NCBI GenBank assembly: GCA_032164245.1
Contig: JAVMKO010000006.1
Span: 35,614,319 to 35,678,318 of the forward strand
Direction: 5' to 3'
DNA length: 64,000 nucleotides
DNA from: Sternotherus odoratus
Lineage: Eukaryota; Chordata; Testudines; Kinosternidae
The position numbers and the translations under genes were made by a program. The notes under the pieces are model-generated. The model saw only the letters and a list, made by a program, of their open reading frames with translations. It searched no databases and was not told where the DNA came from. Shown here one piece after another: positions 22,390 through 32,106 of this stretch. How positions within the stretch are numbered: the first letter of the stretch is position 1; the number at the start of each line of letters is the position of its first letter.

Positions 22390-23570
22390 GTTTATTTTAG
22401 ACCTTTTGGTTGGAGGGAGATGAGGCGGGGGGTTTCCTTTGACTATACCGCTTCTGCCCCCTGATTGTCTTTAACCTCCCTCCCTCTGCCTCTGTGGATG
22501 AGGAGATAGGTGTGGACTCCAGAGGCAGTGGCCAAGCACAGCTGAGATAAGCCTGCCTTGTTATTCAGAGGCAGCAGCAGCGAGCTGGCCATGTGAACTC
22601 AGCTTGCGGAGGTCAAGCAGGAAAGCACTGCAGGGCACAAAAAACCATCAAGGAAAAATGATAACATTCCTTTCCCTATTATCCTCCCCTGAACTCTAGA
22701 GATGAGTGCCCCCCACACCACCCTTCAGAAACCCCACTACTGTACTCCACTGGTTCCCCAAACTCAAACATTCCAGCACTAGCCTGCTCCACACGTCAGT
22801 GGCTGGACCTCCTGTATACTGTACAGTATTTATCATTAGCATATAATACAGAGCTCATTTGTAAAACAGTTTTAGGCCACCACCTCCCCAGGTTAATATT
22901 AACTATGTGACACAGCTTTCACGGATCTTACCTTTAGGTCTTTCTTTGCATACACTCTACTTCACTTGGAAGGGAGACAATTACAGCAGACTATATCAAA
23001 ACACCCAAAACCTTCAAAATGCATGGTACAAACGTGCTTGGAGGGAGCCCATATTTCTACCCTTTTCATCGGTAAATCCATAACTGAGTACACTGAACAA
23101 TGTGACACAACTGCATTGATGACTCTGGCATCCCTGCTGGCATTGCTGACCCATTCCCTGCAAAGCCTCAATGCAGAGCAGTGGAGCACTGCATCGCTGA
23201 ACCACCTGCTAACCTTGGGTGGGCAGCAGAGGAAGGAAGACCTATAACTGAGGAATTGATTTAAAAAATGCCCAGGGCCCTGACTCAGATTGGCCTGTTA
23301 TCATGAGCCACGGACACCAAAAGGTGAAATTTCCATGTACACCAGATAATAAAAGAGGAAAAGTCCAGGGATGTAGGGCGGTATATGAAAGAGTGTAGCT
23401 TACAGTAATGGGATGAAATGGAAAAAAAAGGAAGAACTCAGGATAAACTCCCTGAAAGCGAGATGGTTCAGGTGGTGGAATCATCATCTAGTGGAAGGGC
23501 AAGGAGCCATGTCACTCAGCTCAGGATATCCAACACTAAACTGGGTACAAGTGAATGTGGGAGACAAAGT
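22390..23570. other. Intergenic stretch without recognised gene
   Basis: A 93-aa frame at 22966-23247 has no recognised domain. Sequence is mixed composition with no definable repeat ends. Confidence 0.45.
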
Positions 23571-23725
23571 CCCTAATGGGTAGAGCAGGGGACTAGGAAT
23601 CAGGATCCCAATCCTAGCTCAATTATATAATAGATCAGTGGCACTAGCTAAGTCACTTCTTTGTGTCTCGGTTTCTTCCATCACAAAACAGGGGTTCATA
23701 CAAACTTTTCTCCCACCGGGGTTGT
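23571..23725 (+). repeat. tRNA-derived MIR-like SINE
   Basis: A tRNA-like head ('gggtagagcaggggactagg', with an A-box-like GTAGAGCAGGGG and a box-B-like segment 'atcccaatcctagctc') precedes a core 'gtggcactagctaagtcact' and a 'tgtgtctcggtttc...atcacaaaacaggggttcat' block. This is the standard MIR order. The 3' tail fades after 23725. Confidence 0.7.
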
Positions 23726-25864
23726 GAGGTCACTCCACCCACATTAGTGCAGCAGCTCTTCTCCATCCCAGGAACTCAGAAGGAAACCGCACAGTTATTA
23801 TGTGCCATGAGGAACAATCCTGCTGCTGATTCAATTCTCCTTTCATCAGCTGTTTCCCCATTTATAGTTTAATTCTCCCAGGCTTTGGGTTGCCACCTTA
23901 AATGATGGAACTTTCTTCCTCGTCCCATCCCCATTGCCTTCACTCAGACCTCCTTTTAGATACTACAGGCCCAATCCAACACTCGCTGGAGCCAGTGGGA
24001 GTCTTTCCACTGTATTAGGCTCATTGTCTCCATTGAGCCAAACGCCAGGTTTCCCAGCCTTGTCACACTGCAGGCGCTTAACTCATCTCTAGGTCTGTCT
24101 GCCACTGTTACTTTTCAAGCTTCTTTCCACATTATAATATCTGTGTTCCAGGTTGGTTTTTCTCCAGCTTGTATTTGTCCAGGTTGAATGTAGTTTTATT
24201 TCCTGCCCATATTTCTAATCTCTAAATCCCTTTGCATTATTGCTCTCTCCTCGCTGGTGTTTGGAACACTCCCAATTTAGTATCATTTGCAGACTTAATT
24301 AATGGACTGTTTACCTCCTCTTCCAGATCTCTAGTGAAGAGGATTAATCATACCAGGGCTAACGCTAATCCCTGCCCCACCTCACTGGCCACCTCCCTGC
24401 CACTCAATATGTTACCATTAGTGTCTTTCCACGATAGAGGTGGGCTAGAGATGACCACGCCTTTTCATCTCTAATTCCTGTGATTCTTCTAGGATCACCA
24501 TTACCTTTGGCCACTTCTCCGTCCCCATGCTCCCATCCAATCTCATCCTAATGAATGAGAACAGGATTTTATGAAACCACAATAAATGTTTCACTAAAAT
24601 TCAAATGCATCCCCAGCATCAACCCACAGCTCCTTTCAACCAGTAGTCAACAACAATAAAAATGGGCCAGGCTGGCCTGGCTTGGCTTGTTCTTTACAGA
24701 CATCGAATGTTTATTTCTTATGGTGCCATTACCCTCCATAAACTTGTGAATGCCACTCTCTCCTCCCCCGCCCCATATTTCCTAATCCCTCTTTTCCAGC
24801 TCAGTTTCCTATGCTATACCTTCACTTCATGAACCCAAAACCCTAATCCAGATATCCCTAACGTACACCTCCAACCTGGGAGAGGAAAAACCACCGCCTT
24901 CTCTCACAGACCCCTTGGTGGAGGGAGTGTCTCCTACTGCAAAGACTGGAAACGGGGACAGAAAGTTAGAGTTTGTGGAGCTGAGCTTTTCTACTTACAA
25001 ATATTTGAAGACAACTACGGCTGAAAGTATTTGCTCGGCCTGACAGCCGGAGGACAGGCATCCCTGTGGAGTAGGGCAATTGGATTTACTCTGTCCAAGG
25101 ATAACCTCTTCCAAAGTATGCGTTAGAGGGGGCATGCAGTACAAAATCACTTCTGGCCTTGTGAGAAATCAGAGAGGAGGAATGCTACTTTCAGGCAGGG
25201 CTGCAGTGCTCACCTGAGGCTCCTGCACTGACAGGCGAGCTGACAAAACAAAGCAACATCCGACACTCAGCTTAAAACTGCCCTCAGGACAGCCACCTCT
25301 TTTCCTCTCACCCTTATCTCCCCAATCCCTATGCCGAGGATGGAATTATCTTTCCAAATTTCTTGCAAGAAGGAAGCAGCTGCAGAGAGCTCTCAACGTC
25401 CAGAGGAACTTTGCAGCTTCGGTTACAATTGCTCAGTTTAAGCACACTGTCGGTCAATAATCACAATGCCGACAGATATGACTTGAGAAGAATGAGACAG
25501 AAGCTCCAGGACTCTCTGGCCAAAGCCCCACTCAGAGACTTGCAAAAAAGAAACCTATTTATCTCAGCCTGAGTTTATCTCAAGACAGAGCGCAGGATGA
25601 ATGTATCCATTTGACAGTCATGAAATGTTCTGGGTTGGAATAAAGTTTTGCTTCCTCCTTAAGGAAGGAAAGAGATAGGAGACAGACAGACAGGACAGAT
25701 GCCCAGGTGTAAAAGCAGATCTCTAAGTAATGGGCAGCCAGAAATACACAACAAGAGCTGGATGCAAAGGGCAGGGGGCTTCAAACAAGCTAAATCAAAT
25801 GTCAACCCTGCCCTCATCAAAGAGTTTTGTTTCTATTTAACTAACCCTCCCTGCTATGTGGGTC
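23726..25864. other. Intergenic stretch; possible old repeat at 24100-24500
   Basis: The 24130-24440 block ('tagtatcatttgcagactta', 'gaagaggattaatca') has the look of an ancient vertebrate interspersed repeat, but I cannot name the family. The rest shows no gene. Frames up to 80 aa have no domain. Confidence 0.35.
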
Positions 25865-25924
25865 TTAGTCCATGAAAGCTCATGATCCCTAAAATCTGTT
25901 AGACTATAAGGTGCTACAAGACTC
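25865..25924. repeat. Half copy of a palindromic reptilian repeat
   Basis: The sequence 'catgaaagctcatgatccct...ttagactataaggtgctac...aagactctt' corresponds to one arm of the foldback repeat at 59812-60026. It directly abuts the pogo-like element starting near 25925. Confidence 0.6.
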
Positions 25925-26938
25925 TTAGTCGCTTTCACTTAACGTTGTAATTATGTTCCTGAGAAATGTGACTTTAAGCGAAACAATGTTAAGTAAATCC
26001 AATTACCCCATAAGAATTTATGTAAATGGGGAGGGTTAGGGAATTTTTTTTCACCAGACAAAAAACTATATATATTATATATACATACACATACAGTATG
26101 TTTTTAATCAAACAATTTAATACTTTACGCAGCAATGATGATTGTGTGCCTTGGTTGAGGTGGTGAAGTTAGAAGGTGGAAGAGGTGGGATATTTCCCAG
26201 GGAATGCCTTACTGCTAAATGAAACTAGATTTTGGCTGAGCCCTTAAAGGTTAACACGTTGTTAATGTAGCCTGACACTTTACAAGGCAGCAGGAATGAA
26301 GGGAGGGGAGACAGCATGGCAGACAGAGACACACACCGTGTGTGTGGGGAGAGAGAAATGTGCATTGCCCTTTAAGTATGCTGACCCCACTCTTAAGTAC
26401 ATTGCCTTTTTAAGTGGATCAGGAAGTTGAGACAGCAGCTGCTGCCCCAAACTCTCTCAGTCTCTCTCCCTCAGTGTCCCCACACTGCTCTATATGGAGA
26501 AGGGATAAGCAGAGTGCAGGAGTAGGGGGCAGGGGGAGACCCTGACATTAGTTCCTCCTTTCCCCCCACACCTGTACAGGAAGCAGGAGGCTCCTGGGAG
26601 CAGCTCCAAGGCAGAGAGGGCAGAAGCAGCACATGATAGTGGGGAAAGGGACAACTGAACTGTCGGCAATTGATAACCTGCTGGGCAGCTGCTGCACAGG
26701 GAACTTAGGGGAACAGGGAGCTGATAGAGGGCTGCCAGTCCACTCTAGTTCCAAGCCCCCACCAGCTAGCTGCAACGGGCTGCTCTTCCTGCAAGCAGTG
26801 GACAAAGCATGGGGCTGCCAAACGACATTATAAGGGAGCATTGCACAACTTTAAACAAGCATGTTCCTGAATTGATCAGCAACTTAACATCAAAACAACA
26901 TTAACCCAGACAACTTTAAATGAGGAGTTACTGTACTT
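25925..26938. mobile_element. pogo/Tigger-like non-autonomous DNA transposon, ~1 kb
   Basis: The right end, reverse-complemented, reads TACAGTAACTCCTCATTTAA. The left contains CACTTAACGTTGTAATTATG followed by GTTCCTGAGAAATG, which mirrors the right internal 'catgttcctgaattgatcagc' region. Loss of the first bases at the left suggests 5' truncation by the adjoining repeat. The interior holds CA/TG- and TATA-rich short runs and a GC-richer block, with no transposase frame. CAGTAA-type termini with TA targets are typical of pogo-like elements. Confidence 0.65.
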
Positions 26939-27224
26939 CAGTAACTGGGGAACAAGTGGCAAGCCTTGTGTCTCAATTTCCACACGCCTATGACTAAAGG
27001 GTGAATCATAGTTAGGGCTTTTGAGTTTCAGTTTTAACCAACATCAATACAAGAGCCCTATATAAAAAAATGAAATTGGCGTTTATCCTACAAACACTGG
27101 AGAACACCTGAAAGGGTTACTTGTATCTAAGGGATTGTCTAAAGGGATGCACTAATGTGCATTACAGGGGTGTGATTTCTCAGGCACACTAATGTGTTAT
27201 GAATTAATTGGTCTGTGTAGTCCA

Positions 27225-27887
27225 CAGGTAGGCAAACTATGGCCCATGGGCTGTGTCTGGCCCATCAGGCCTTGCCCCACTCCAGCCCTCCAGTCAGGGA
27301 GTGGGGTTGGAGCCTTGCCACCCAGATCCTGGAAGCAACAGCATGTCCCTGCTCCAGATCTCCACATGCTGCTCCCACCCTGCCCCAAGCGCCATCCCCC
27401 GCAGCTCCCACTGGCCGGAACCCACAGACAATGGGAGCTGCAGGGGTGGTGCCTGCAGATGGGGCGACGCGCAGACTCACCTGGCTGCACCTCCACGTAG
27501 GAGCTAGAGGAGGGACATGCCGCTGCTTCCGGTAAGCGCTGCCTGGAGCCCGCACCCCGAGTCACCTCCCCCCCACACCCCAACTCCCTGCCTCAGCCCA
27601 GAGTCCCCTCTCACCCTCCACCCCTCTCACCTGCCCCTGAGTCCCAGTCTGGAGCACCCGCCTACACCCCAAACTGCTCATCCCCAGCTGGAGCCCTTAC
27701 ACACATACAGCCACACACCCCTCTCACACCCTGAACTTGTCATTTCTGGCCCCACCCCAGAGCCAGCATGCTCAGTCAAAGCCCTCACCCCCTCCCACGC
27801 CCCAGCCCCCAATGTTGTGAGCATTCTTGGCCTGCTAATTTTTATATCCAGATGTGGCCCTCGGACCAAAAAGTTTTCCCACCCCTG
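27225..27887. mobile_element. hAT-type non-autonomous element, ~660 bp
   Basis: The left end starts CACAGGTAGGCAAACTATGG. The right end, reverse-complemented, starts CAGGGGTGGGAAAACTTTTT and reaches GGCCACATC. Both ends carry the hAT 'CAGGGGTxGGCAAACT' signature. The GC-rich interior yields several overlapping frames of about 100-128 aa in all directions, which are chance. The 8-bp flanks are too diverged to confirm. Confidence 0.7.
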
Positions 27888-28062
27888 GCGTTGTTCCTGG
27901 TAGCGTGCATTAAAGATTCCTAGTGTGCTATGTGACACAGGGCTGTGTTAAAGTGCACTAGAGAACTTTATAAAGAGATTACTCACTACAGTAGATACAA
28001 AGACAGCCCCAACCCCCCCAGATTTTTGGACATTGTGGCATCTATTTGGGTACCCGAGGAGT

Positions 28063-28082
28063 GGGCGGGCCTAGGCCCGCCC
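28063..28082. repeat. 20-bp perfect palindrome in the LINE 3' UTR
   Basis: GGGCGGGCCTAGGCCCGCCC is its own reverse complement and would form a very stable stem in the 3' end of the transcript. Non-LTR elements often use 3' stem-loops for recognition by their own reverse transcriptase; that role here is inference. Confidence 0.7.
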
Positions 28083-28185
28083 AGAACTAAAGTCCCTCCC
28101 CCAGCCTGGCGGGAGGGACACTAGGCCCGGGGCCAACTAAATACGGGGGACAACTAATGACAAAAAGGCGGGGAGTGCGTGAGGG

Positions 28186-31100
28186 TCACAGGTTCAAAAC
28201 CAGGGTATAGGACGGGGACACCGAGCAGAGAACCCCGCACAGCGCCCACTGCTCCGCGAAGCCATCGAGGGAGCCAGTGGACGCTGCCCAGTGGAACTCT
28301 GCCCGGATGCGTGCCTGGAGAAGTGACCGGAGGTAGGCCCCACAGTCGCAGCGGACCCCCTCGTCTAGCATCCTCCTCCTGGTGTTGTAGATGGAGGTCT
28401 TGGCAAGCGCCAGGAGGAGGTTGACGAGGAGGTCTCGCGACTTTGTGGGGCCACGGATAGGGTGCCCAAAAAGAAAAAGGTGGGGGGAAAAGTGCAGCCA
28501 GAACCTCAATAAGAGGTTCTGGAGGAGCCGGAATAGGGGCTGCAGCCTGGCGCACTCTAGGTAGGCGTGCGCCAGGTCCTCCCTCTCGCCGCAGAAAGGA
28601 CAGGCGTCGGGCACGGGGAGGAACCGCGCCAGGTACACGCCCGTGCTCACGGCTCCGTGAAGGAGCCGCCAACTAATATCCCCGGCGGGCCGTGGGATCA
28701 AGGTGGAATAGAAGCTGGCCCACCGGGGCTCCTCACCCTCCTTCGGTATCAGGTAGTCCCGCCACTTGGTGTCGGGGCGGGACGCGAGGGTGAGGAGATG
28801 AATCGTGTGGAGCACGAGCGTGTAGAGCTGCTTCCTCGGCGCGGTTCGAAACGAGACCGGCTGCAAGGTGCGCAGCCGGCTCGGGGTGTGGGGATGGGGA
28901 GGCCGGGAGGGCTCACGAAACTGGGGCCCAAGTACTAATTCCGGAGGGCTCGGGGTGAGGGGTGGGCGGGGAGTACCCTCTCGCAGGACCCGCCGCAGGA
29001 AACCGAGAGAGGCGGGAGGCAGAGCGGTCCTCACCTCCCGGAGTACGCGCAGGGGGGTCACAGGGGTGGAGAGCCCCATGCGCCTGGCGAGCGCACGGGG
29101 ATCCGCCCAGTCCCCCCCGTCGTAGTCCAGGAGGTCTCCGACTTTGGTGATTTCCGCCAGGACCAATCTCCGGCGCACCGAGGGAGACTCCGCCACCTGC
29201 ACACGGAGGGCCGAATTGTGAAGCAGGGGCTCCGCGAGGAGATCCTCTCCTTCGGTGGCCACAAAGGACCTGGTCACCCCGAAGAGCTTCCAGGTCCGGA
29301 GGAGGTCTTGGTAGAAGGCCGGCAGCTCCGAGAGGTCTCGCGGAAGGCCTCCCCGTTGGAGAAAAAAGAGCTGCCGGTCATATCGAAGCCCCCGGAGGCG
29401 GCGGAGGAAGGCGTGCGCCAACGGTCTCCATGCCGGACTACCAGCACCATAAAGGAGTCTCTGCAGGGCCTGGAGGCGGAAGACGTGGACCTGGCTGCGC
29501 AAGCAGACCAGGCCCTGCCCTCCGTCCGCCAGGGGAAGACTCAGGACCCCTGCAGAGACCCAGTGCAGTCCTGGCCAGAAAAACCCCAGGGCGAGCCTCT
29601 GGAGTCTGGCCAGGATCCCCGGGGCCGGGCTCAGGGTGTTGAGCCGGTGCCAGAGCATGGACAGGACCAGCTGATTTAACACCAGCGCCCTCCCGCGGAG
29701 GGAGAGGCAGTGCAGCAGTCCCGTCCACCTCCGCACCCGCTCACTCACCCTGCCCTCCAAATCTTGCCAGTTTTCCGGCGGGGAGGGGTGCGTGGCAGAG
29801 AGATAAACGCCCAGATAGAGCAGCGGACCCGCGCTCCACCGGATGGCCTGAAGCGCGGGTGGGAGGGAGCTGACCCGCCACCCGTCCCCGACCACCAGGC
29901 CAGAGCTCTTGACCCAGTTGACCCGGGCGGAGGAGGCCGCCGAGTACACGGCTTGGCAAGCCTCCACCCGCACCAGGTCGCCCGGGTCCTGGACCACGAG
30001 GAGTACATCGTCGGCGTACGCCGACAGGACCAGCCGCAGCTCCGGCTCTCGGAGCACCAACCCCGTCAACCTCCGCCGGAGGAGACAGAGGAAGGGCTCG
30101 ATCGCCAGAGCGTACAGCTGACCCGAGAGGGGGCACCCCTGCCGTACTCCCCGCCCGAAGCTGACCGGCTCGGTCAGGGTCCAGTTGAGCCTGACCAAAC
30201 ACTCCGCCTCAGCGTACAGCACCCGGAGAAAACCCACAAACTGGGGACCGAAGCCGAACGCCCGCAGAGTGCCCAGGAGATACCCGTGGTCCATCCTGTC
30301 GAACGCCTTCTCCTGGTCCAGGGACAGGAGGGCGAACGACAGACCATCCCTACGCCCTAACTCTAGAAGGTCCCGGACCAAATATAAGTTGTCAAAGATG
30401 GTACGGCCCGGGACCGTGTAGGTCTGGTCGGGATGGACCACGTCCGCCAGCACGGACCCCAGCCGCAGCGAGATGGCTTTCGCTACGACCTTATAGTCCG
30501 TGCTGAGGAGCGAGACGGGACGCCAGTTCCGAAGGTCGCGGAGGTCCCCCTTCTTCGGCAATAAGGTCAGCACCGCTCGCCTGCACGAAAGAGGGAGGAC
30601 CCCGCATTGCAAGGACTCGGCCCAGACGATGACGAGGTCCGGGCCGAGGACGTCCCAGAACACGCGGTAGAACTCCACGGTCAGCCCGTCCATGCCCGGA
30701 GACTTGTTGGTGGGCATGAGCCGGAGGGCGGCCGAGAGCTCGGCCAGAGAGAGAGGCGACTCCAGCCGGTCTCGGTCGCCCGCGCTGACCGTCGGGAGCC
30801 CGGTCCAGAGCACCCTGCGGGCTTCGGCTTCGGTGGGATCCGGGGAGAAGAGGTCGGCGTAGAAGGCCCTGGCCCTTCCACGCAGCTCCTCCGGATCCGT
30901 GAGGGGGGTGCCATCCGCCGCCAAGAGGCAGGTGACATGCTTTTTGGCCCCCCTCCTTTTCTCCAAGGCGTAGAAGAAGCGGGAGCCGCGATCCATCTCC
31001 CGAAGGAGACGGATGCGGGATCGAACGAACGCGCCCCGGGCCCGGAGGTCCTCCAGAGCCCGGAGCTCCTCCCGCTTCTCCCTGTACACTGTGCGGAGGG

Positions 31101-32106
31101 GTGGATCCTCGGGGCCGGAGGCCAGGCGCCTCTCTAGCTGTAAAACCTCCCGCTCCAACTGCTCTATCACCGCACCCCGCCGCCGGCTGGCGCCCCGGGT
31201 GTAGTCCCGGCAGAAGAGCTTGGCGCGCACCTTCCCCACGTCCCACCACCGCCTCGCCGAAGGGAAGGAACGCCGCTGGTCCCGCCAGGCCAGCCAGAAC
31301 TCCCGGAAGGCCGCCACGAAGCCCGCGTCCTCCAGCAGACTGTTGTTAAAGTGCCAATAGGCCGGCCCGGGCCTCTCCGAACTCAGAGAGGCCGTCACGG
31401 TCACCATGTGGTGATCCGAGAACGGGGCCGGCCGGACGCCGGAGGCGCGGGCTTCCGCCAGATAAATCCGGGACAGGTAGAGGCGGTCTATCCGGGAGAA
31501 AACGGGCTGCCCTTCCCCCACCCGGACATAGGTGAAGGTGACGTGGTCGTCCGGGTGGTGGGCTCGCCAGACGTCCACCAGGGAGTGCTGATCTACGATC
31601 TCCCTGAGGACGCCCGCGGCCGTCTGGGATTTCTCGACCCCCGAGCGGTCCTGGTCTTCGAGGGTGGTGTTAAAGTCCCCGCCCAGGACCAGGCATTCAT
31701 GAGGATCCAGAGTGCCGAGAAAGGCCGCCGCCTGCTGAAAAAAGCACACCCGGTCCGGGCGCGCGTTCGGGGCGTACACGTTCACTAGATTGAGCACGAC
31801 GCCCTCCACGCGGGCCCGGACGTGCAGCAGGCGGCCCGGCACGACCTCGGCGACCCCCAGCACCTCGGGCCGTAGCCCGGCGGAGAACAGGGTAGCCACC
31901 CCAGCCAAACGGGTGCTGAGGTGGCTAAAATACACCCCGTTCCCCCACTCCAGCCGCCAGCTAGCCTCGACGGCTGGAGTCGTGTGGGTCTCCTGCAGGA
32001 AGATCACAGAGTACCCCCCCTCCCGAAGGAAGGAGAGCACCTGGCTCCTGCGGAGACCCACCCTACAGCCTCCGGTGTTTAAGGTGGCAATGGTGGTGTA
32101 CTTCAT
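28186..32106 (-). CDS. Tx1-like LINE ORF2: endonuclease-reverse transcriptase
   Basis: An uninterrupted 1306-aa frame, about the size of the Xenopus Tx1 second ORF. Residues 1-240 form an apurinic-type endonuclease: LNTGG (Asn10), FLQETHT (Glu39), VNVYAPN (Tyr111), GGDFN (Asp144, Asn146), SRIDRLY (Asp207) and FSDHHMV (Asp231, His232). The reverse transcriptase spans roughly 505-780: NWRPVSLLSTDYK, SLDQEKAFDRMDH (Asp597), GVRQGCPLSGQLYAL, and the catalytic YADD at 697-700. A C-terminal zinc-knuckle-like CPFC-x7-H-x4-C lies at 1169-1185. All catalytic residues are present. The protein would nick the target and prime cDNA synthesis on the LINE RNA. Its ATG overlaps the ORF1 stop (ATGA at 32103-32106), pointing to termination-reinitiation. 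Smaller frames on both strands inside are shadows. Confidence 0.96.
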   Translation of the reverse strand: MKYTTIATLNTGGCRVGLRRSQVLSFLREGGYSVIFLQETHTTPAVEASWRLEWGNGVYFSHLSTRLAGVATLFSAGLRPEVLGVAEVVPGRLLHVRARVEGVVLNLVNVYAPNARPDRVCFFQQAAAFLGTLDPHECLVLGGDFNTTLEDQDRSGVEKSQTAAGVLREIVDQHSLVDVWRAHHPDDHVTFTYVRVGEGQPVFSRIDRLYLSRIYLAEARASGVRPAPFSDHHMVTVTASLSSERPGPAYWHFNNSLLEDAGFVAAFREFWLAWRDQRRSFPSARRWWDVGKVRAKLFCRDYTRGASRRRGAVIEQLEREVLQLERRLASGPEDPPLRTVYREKREELRALEDLRARGAFVRSRIRLLREMDRGSRFFYALEKRRGAKKHVTCLLAADGTPLTDPEELRGRARAFYADLFSPDPTEAEARRVLWTGLPTVSAGDRDRLESPLSLAELSAALRLMPTNKSPGMDGLTVEFYRVFWDVLGPDLVIVWAESLQCGVLPLSCRRAVLTLLPKKGDLRDLRNWRPVSLLSTDYKVVAKAISLRLGSVLADVVHPDQTYTVPGRTIFDNLYLVRDLLELGRRDGLSFALLSLDQEKAFDRMDHGYLLGTLRAFGFGPQFVGFLRVLYAEAECLVRLNWTLTEPVSFGRGVRQGCPLSGQLYALAIEPFLCLLRRRLTGLVLREPELRLVLSAYADDVLLVVQDPGDLVRVEACQAVYSAASSARVNWVKSSGLVVGDGWRVSSLPPALQAIRWSAGPLLYLGVYLSATHPSPPENWQDLEGRVSERVRRWTGLLHCLSLRGRALVLNQLVLSMLWHRLNTLSPAPGILARLQRLALGFFWPGLHWVSAGVLSLPLADGGQGLVCLRSQVHVFRLQALQRLLYGAGSPAWRPLAHAFLRRLRGLRYDRQLFFLQRGGLPRDLSELPAFYQDLLRTWKLFGVTRSFVATEGEDLLAEPLLHNSALRVQVAESPSVRRRLVLAEITKVGDLLDYDGGDWADPRALARRMGLSTPVTPLRVLREVRTALPPASLGFLRRVLREGTPRPPLTPSPPELVLGPQFREPSRPPHPHTPSRLRTLQPVSFRTAPRKQLYTLVLHTIHLLTLASRPDTKWRDYLIPKEGEEPRWASFYSTLIPRPAGDISWRLLHGAVSTGVYLARFLPVPDACPFCGEREDLAHAYLECARLQPLFRLLQNLLLRFWLHFSPHLFLFGHPIRGPTKSRDLLVNLLLALAKTSIYNTRRRMLDEGVRCDCGAYLRSLLQARIRAEFHWAASTGSLDGFAEQWALCGVLCSVSPSYTLVLNL
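32103..32106 (-). promoter_or_regulatory. ATGA stop/start overlap between ORF1 and ORF2
   Basis: On the - strand the ORF2 start ATG (32106-32104) overlaps the ORF1 stop TGA (32105-32103). Such overlaps couple translation by termination-reinitiation in several non-LTR elements, so ORF2 would be made at low level from the same RNA. The coupling itself is inferred. Confidence 0.8.

Noticed and set aside
27192..27903. 100-128-aa frames in all directions
   Set aside because: They lie inside a non-autonomous hAT element whose GC-rich interior lacks stops by chance.
29218..31788. Several 145-252-aa frames on both strands
   Set aside because: They are shadows of LINE ORF2. The ORF2 frame alone carries endonuclease and reverse transcriptase motifs in order.
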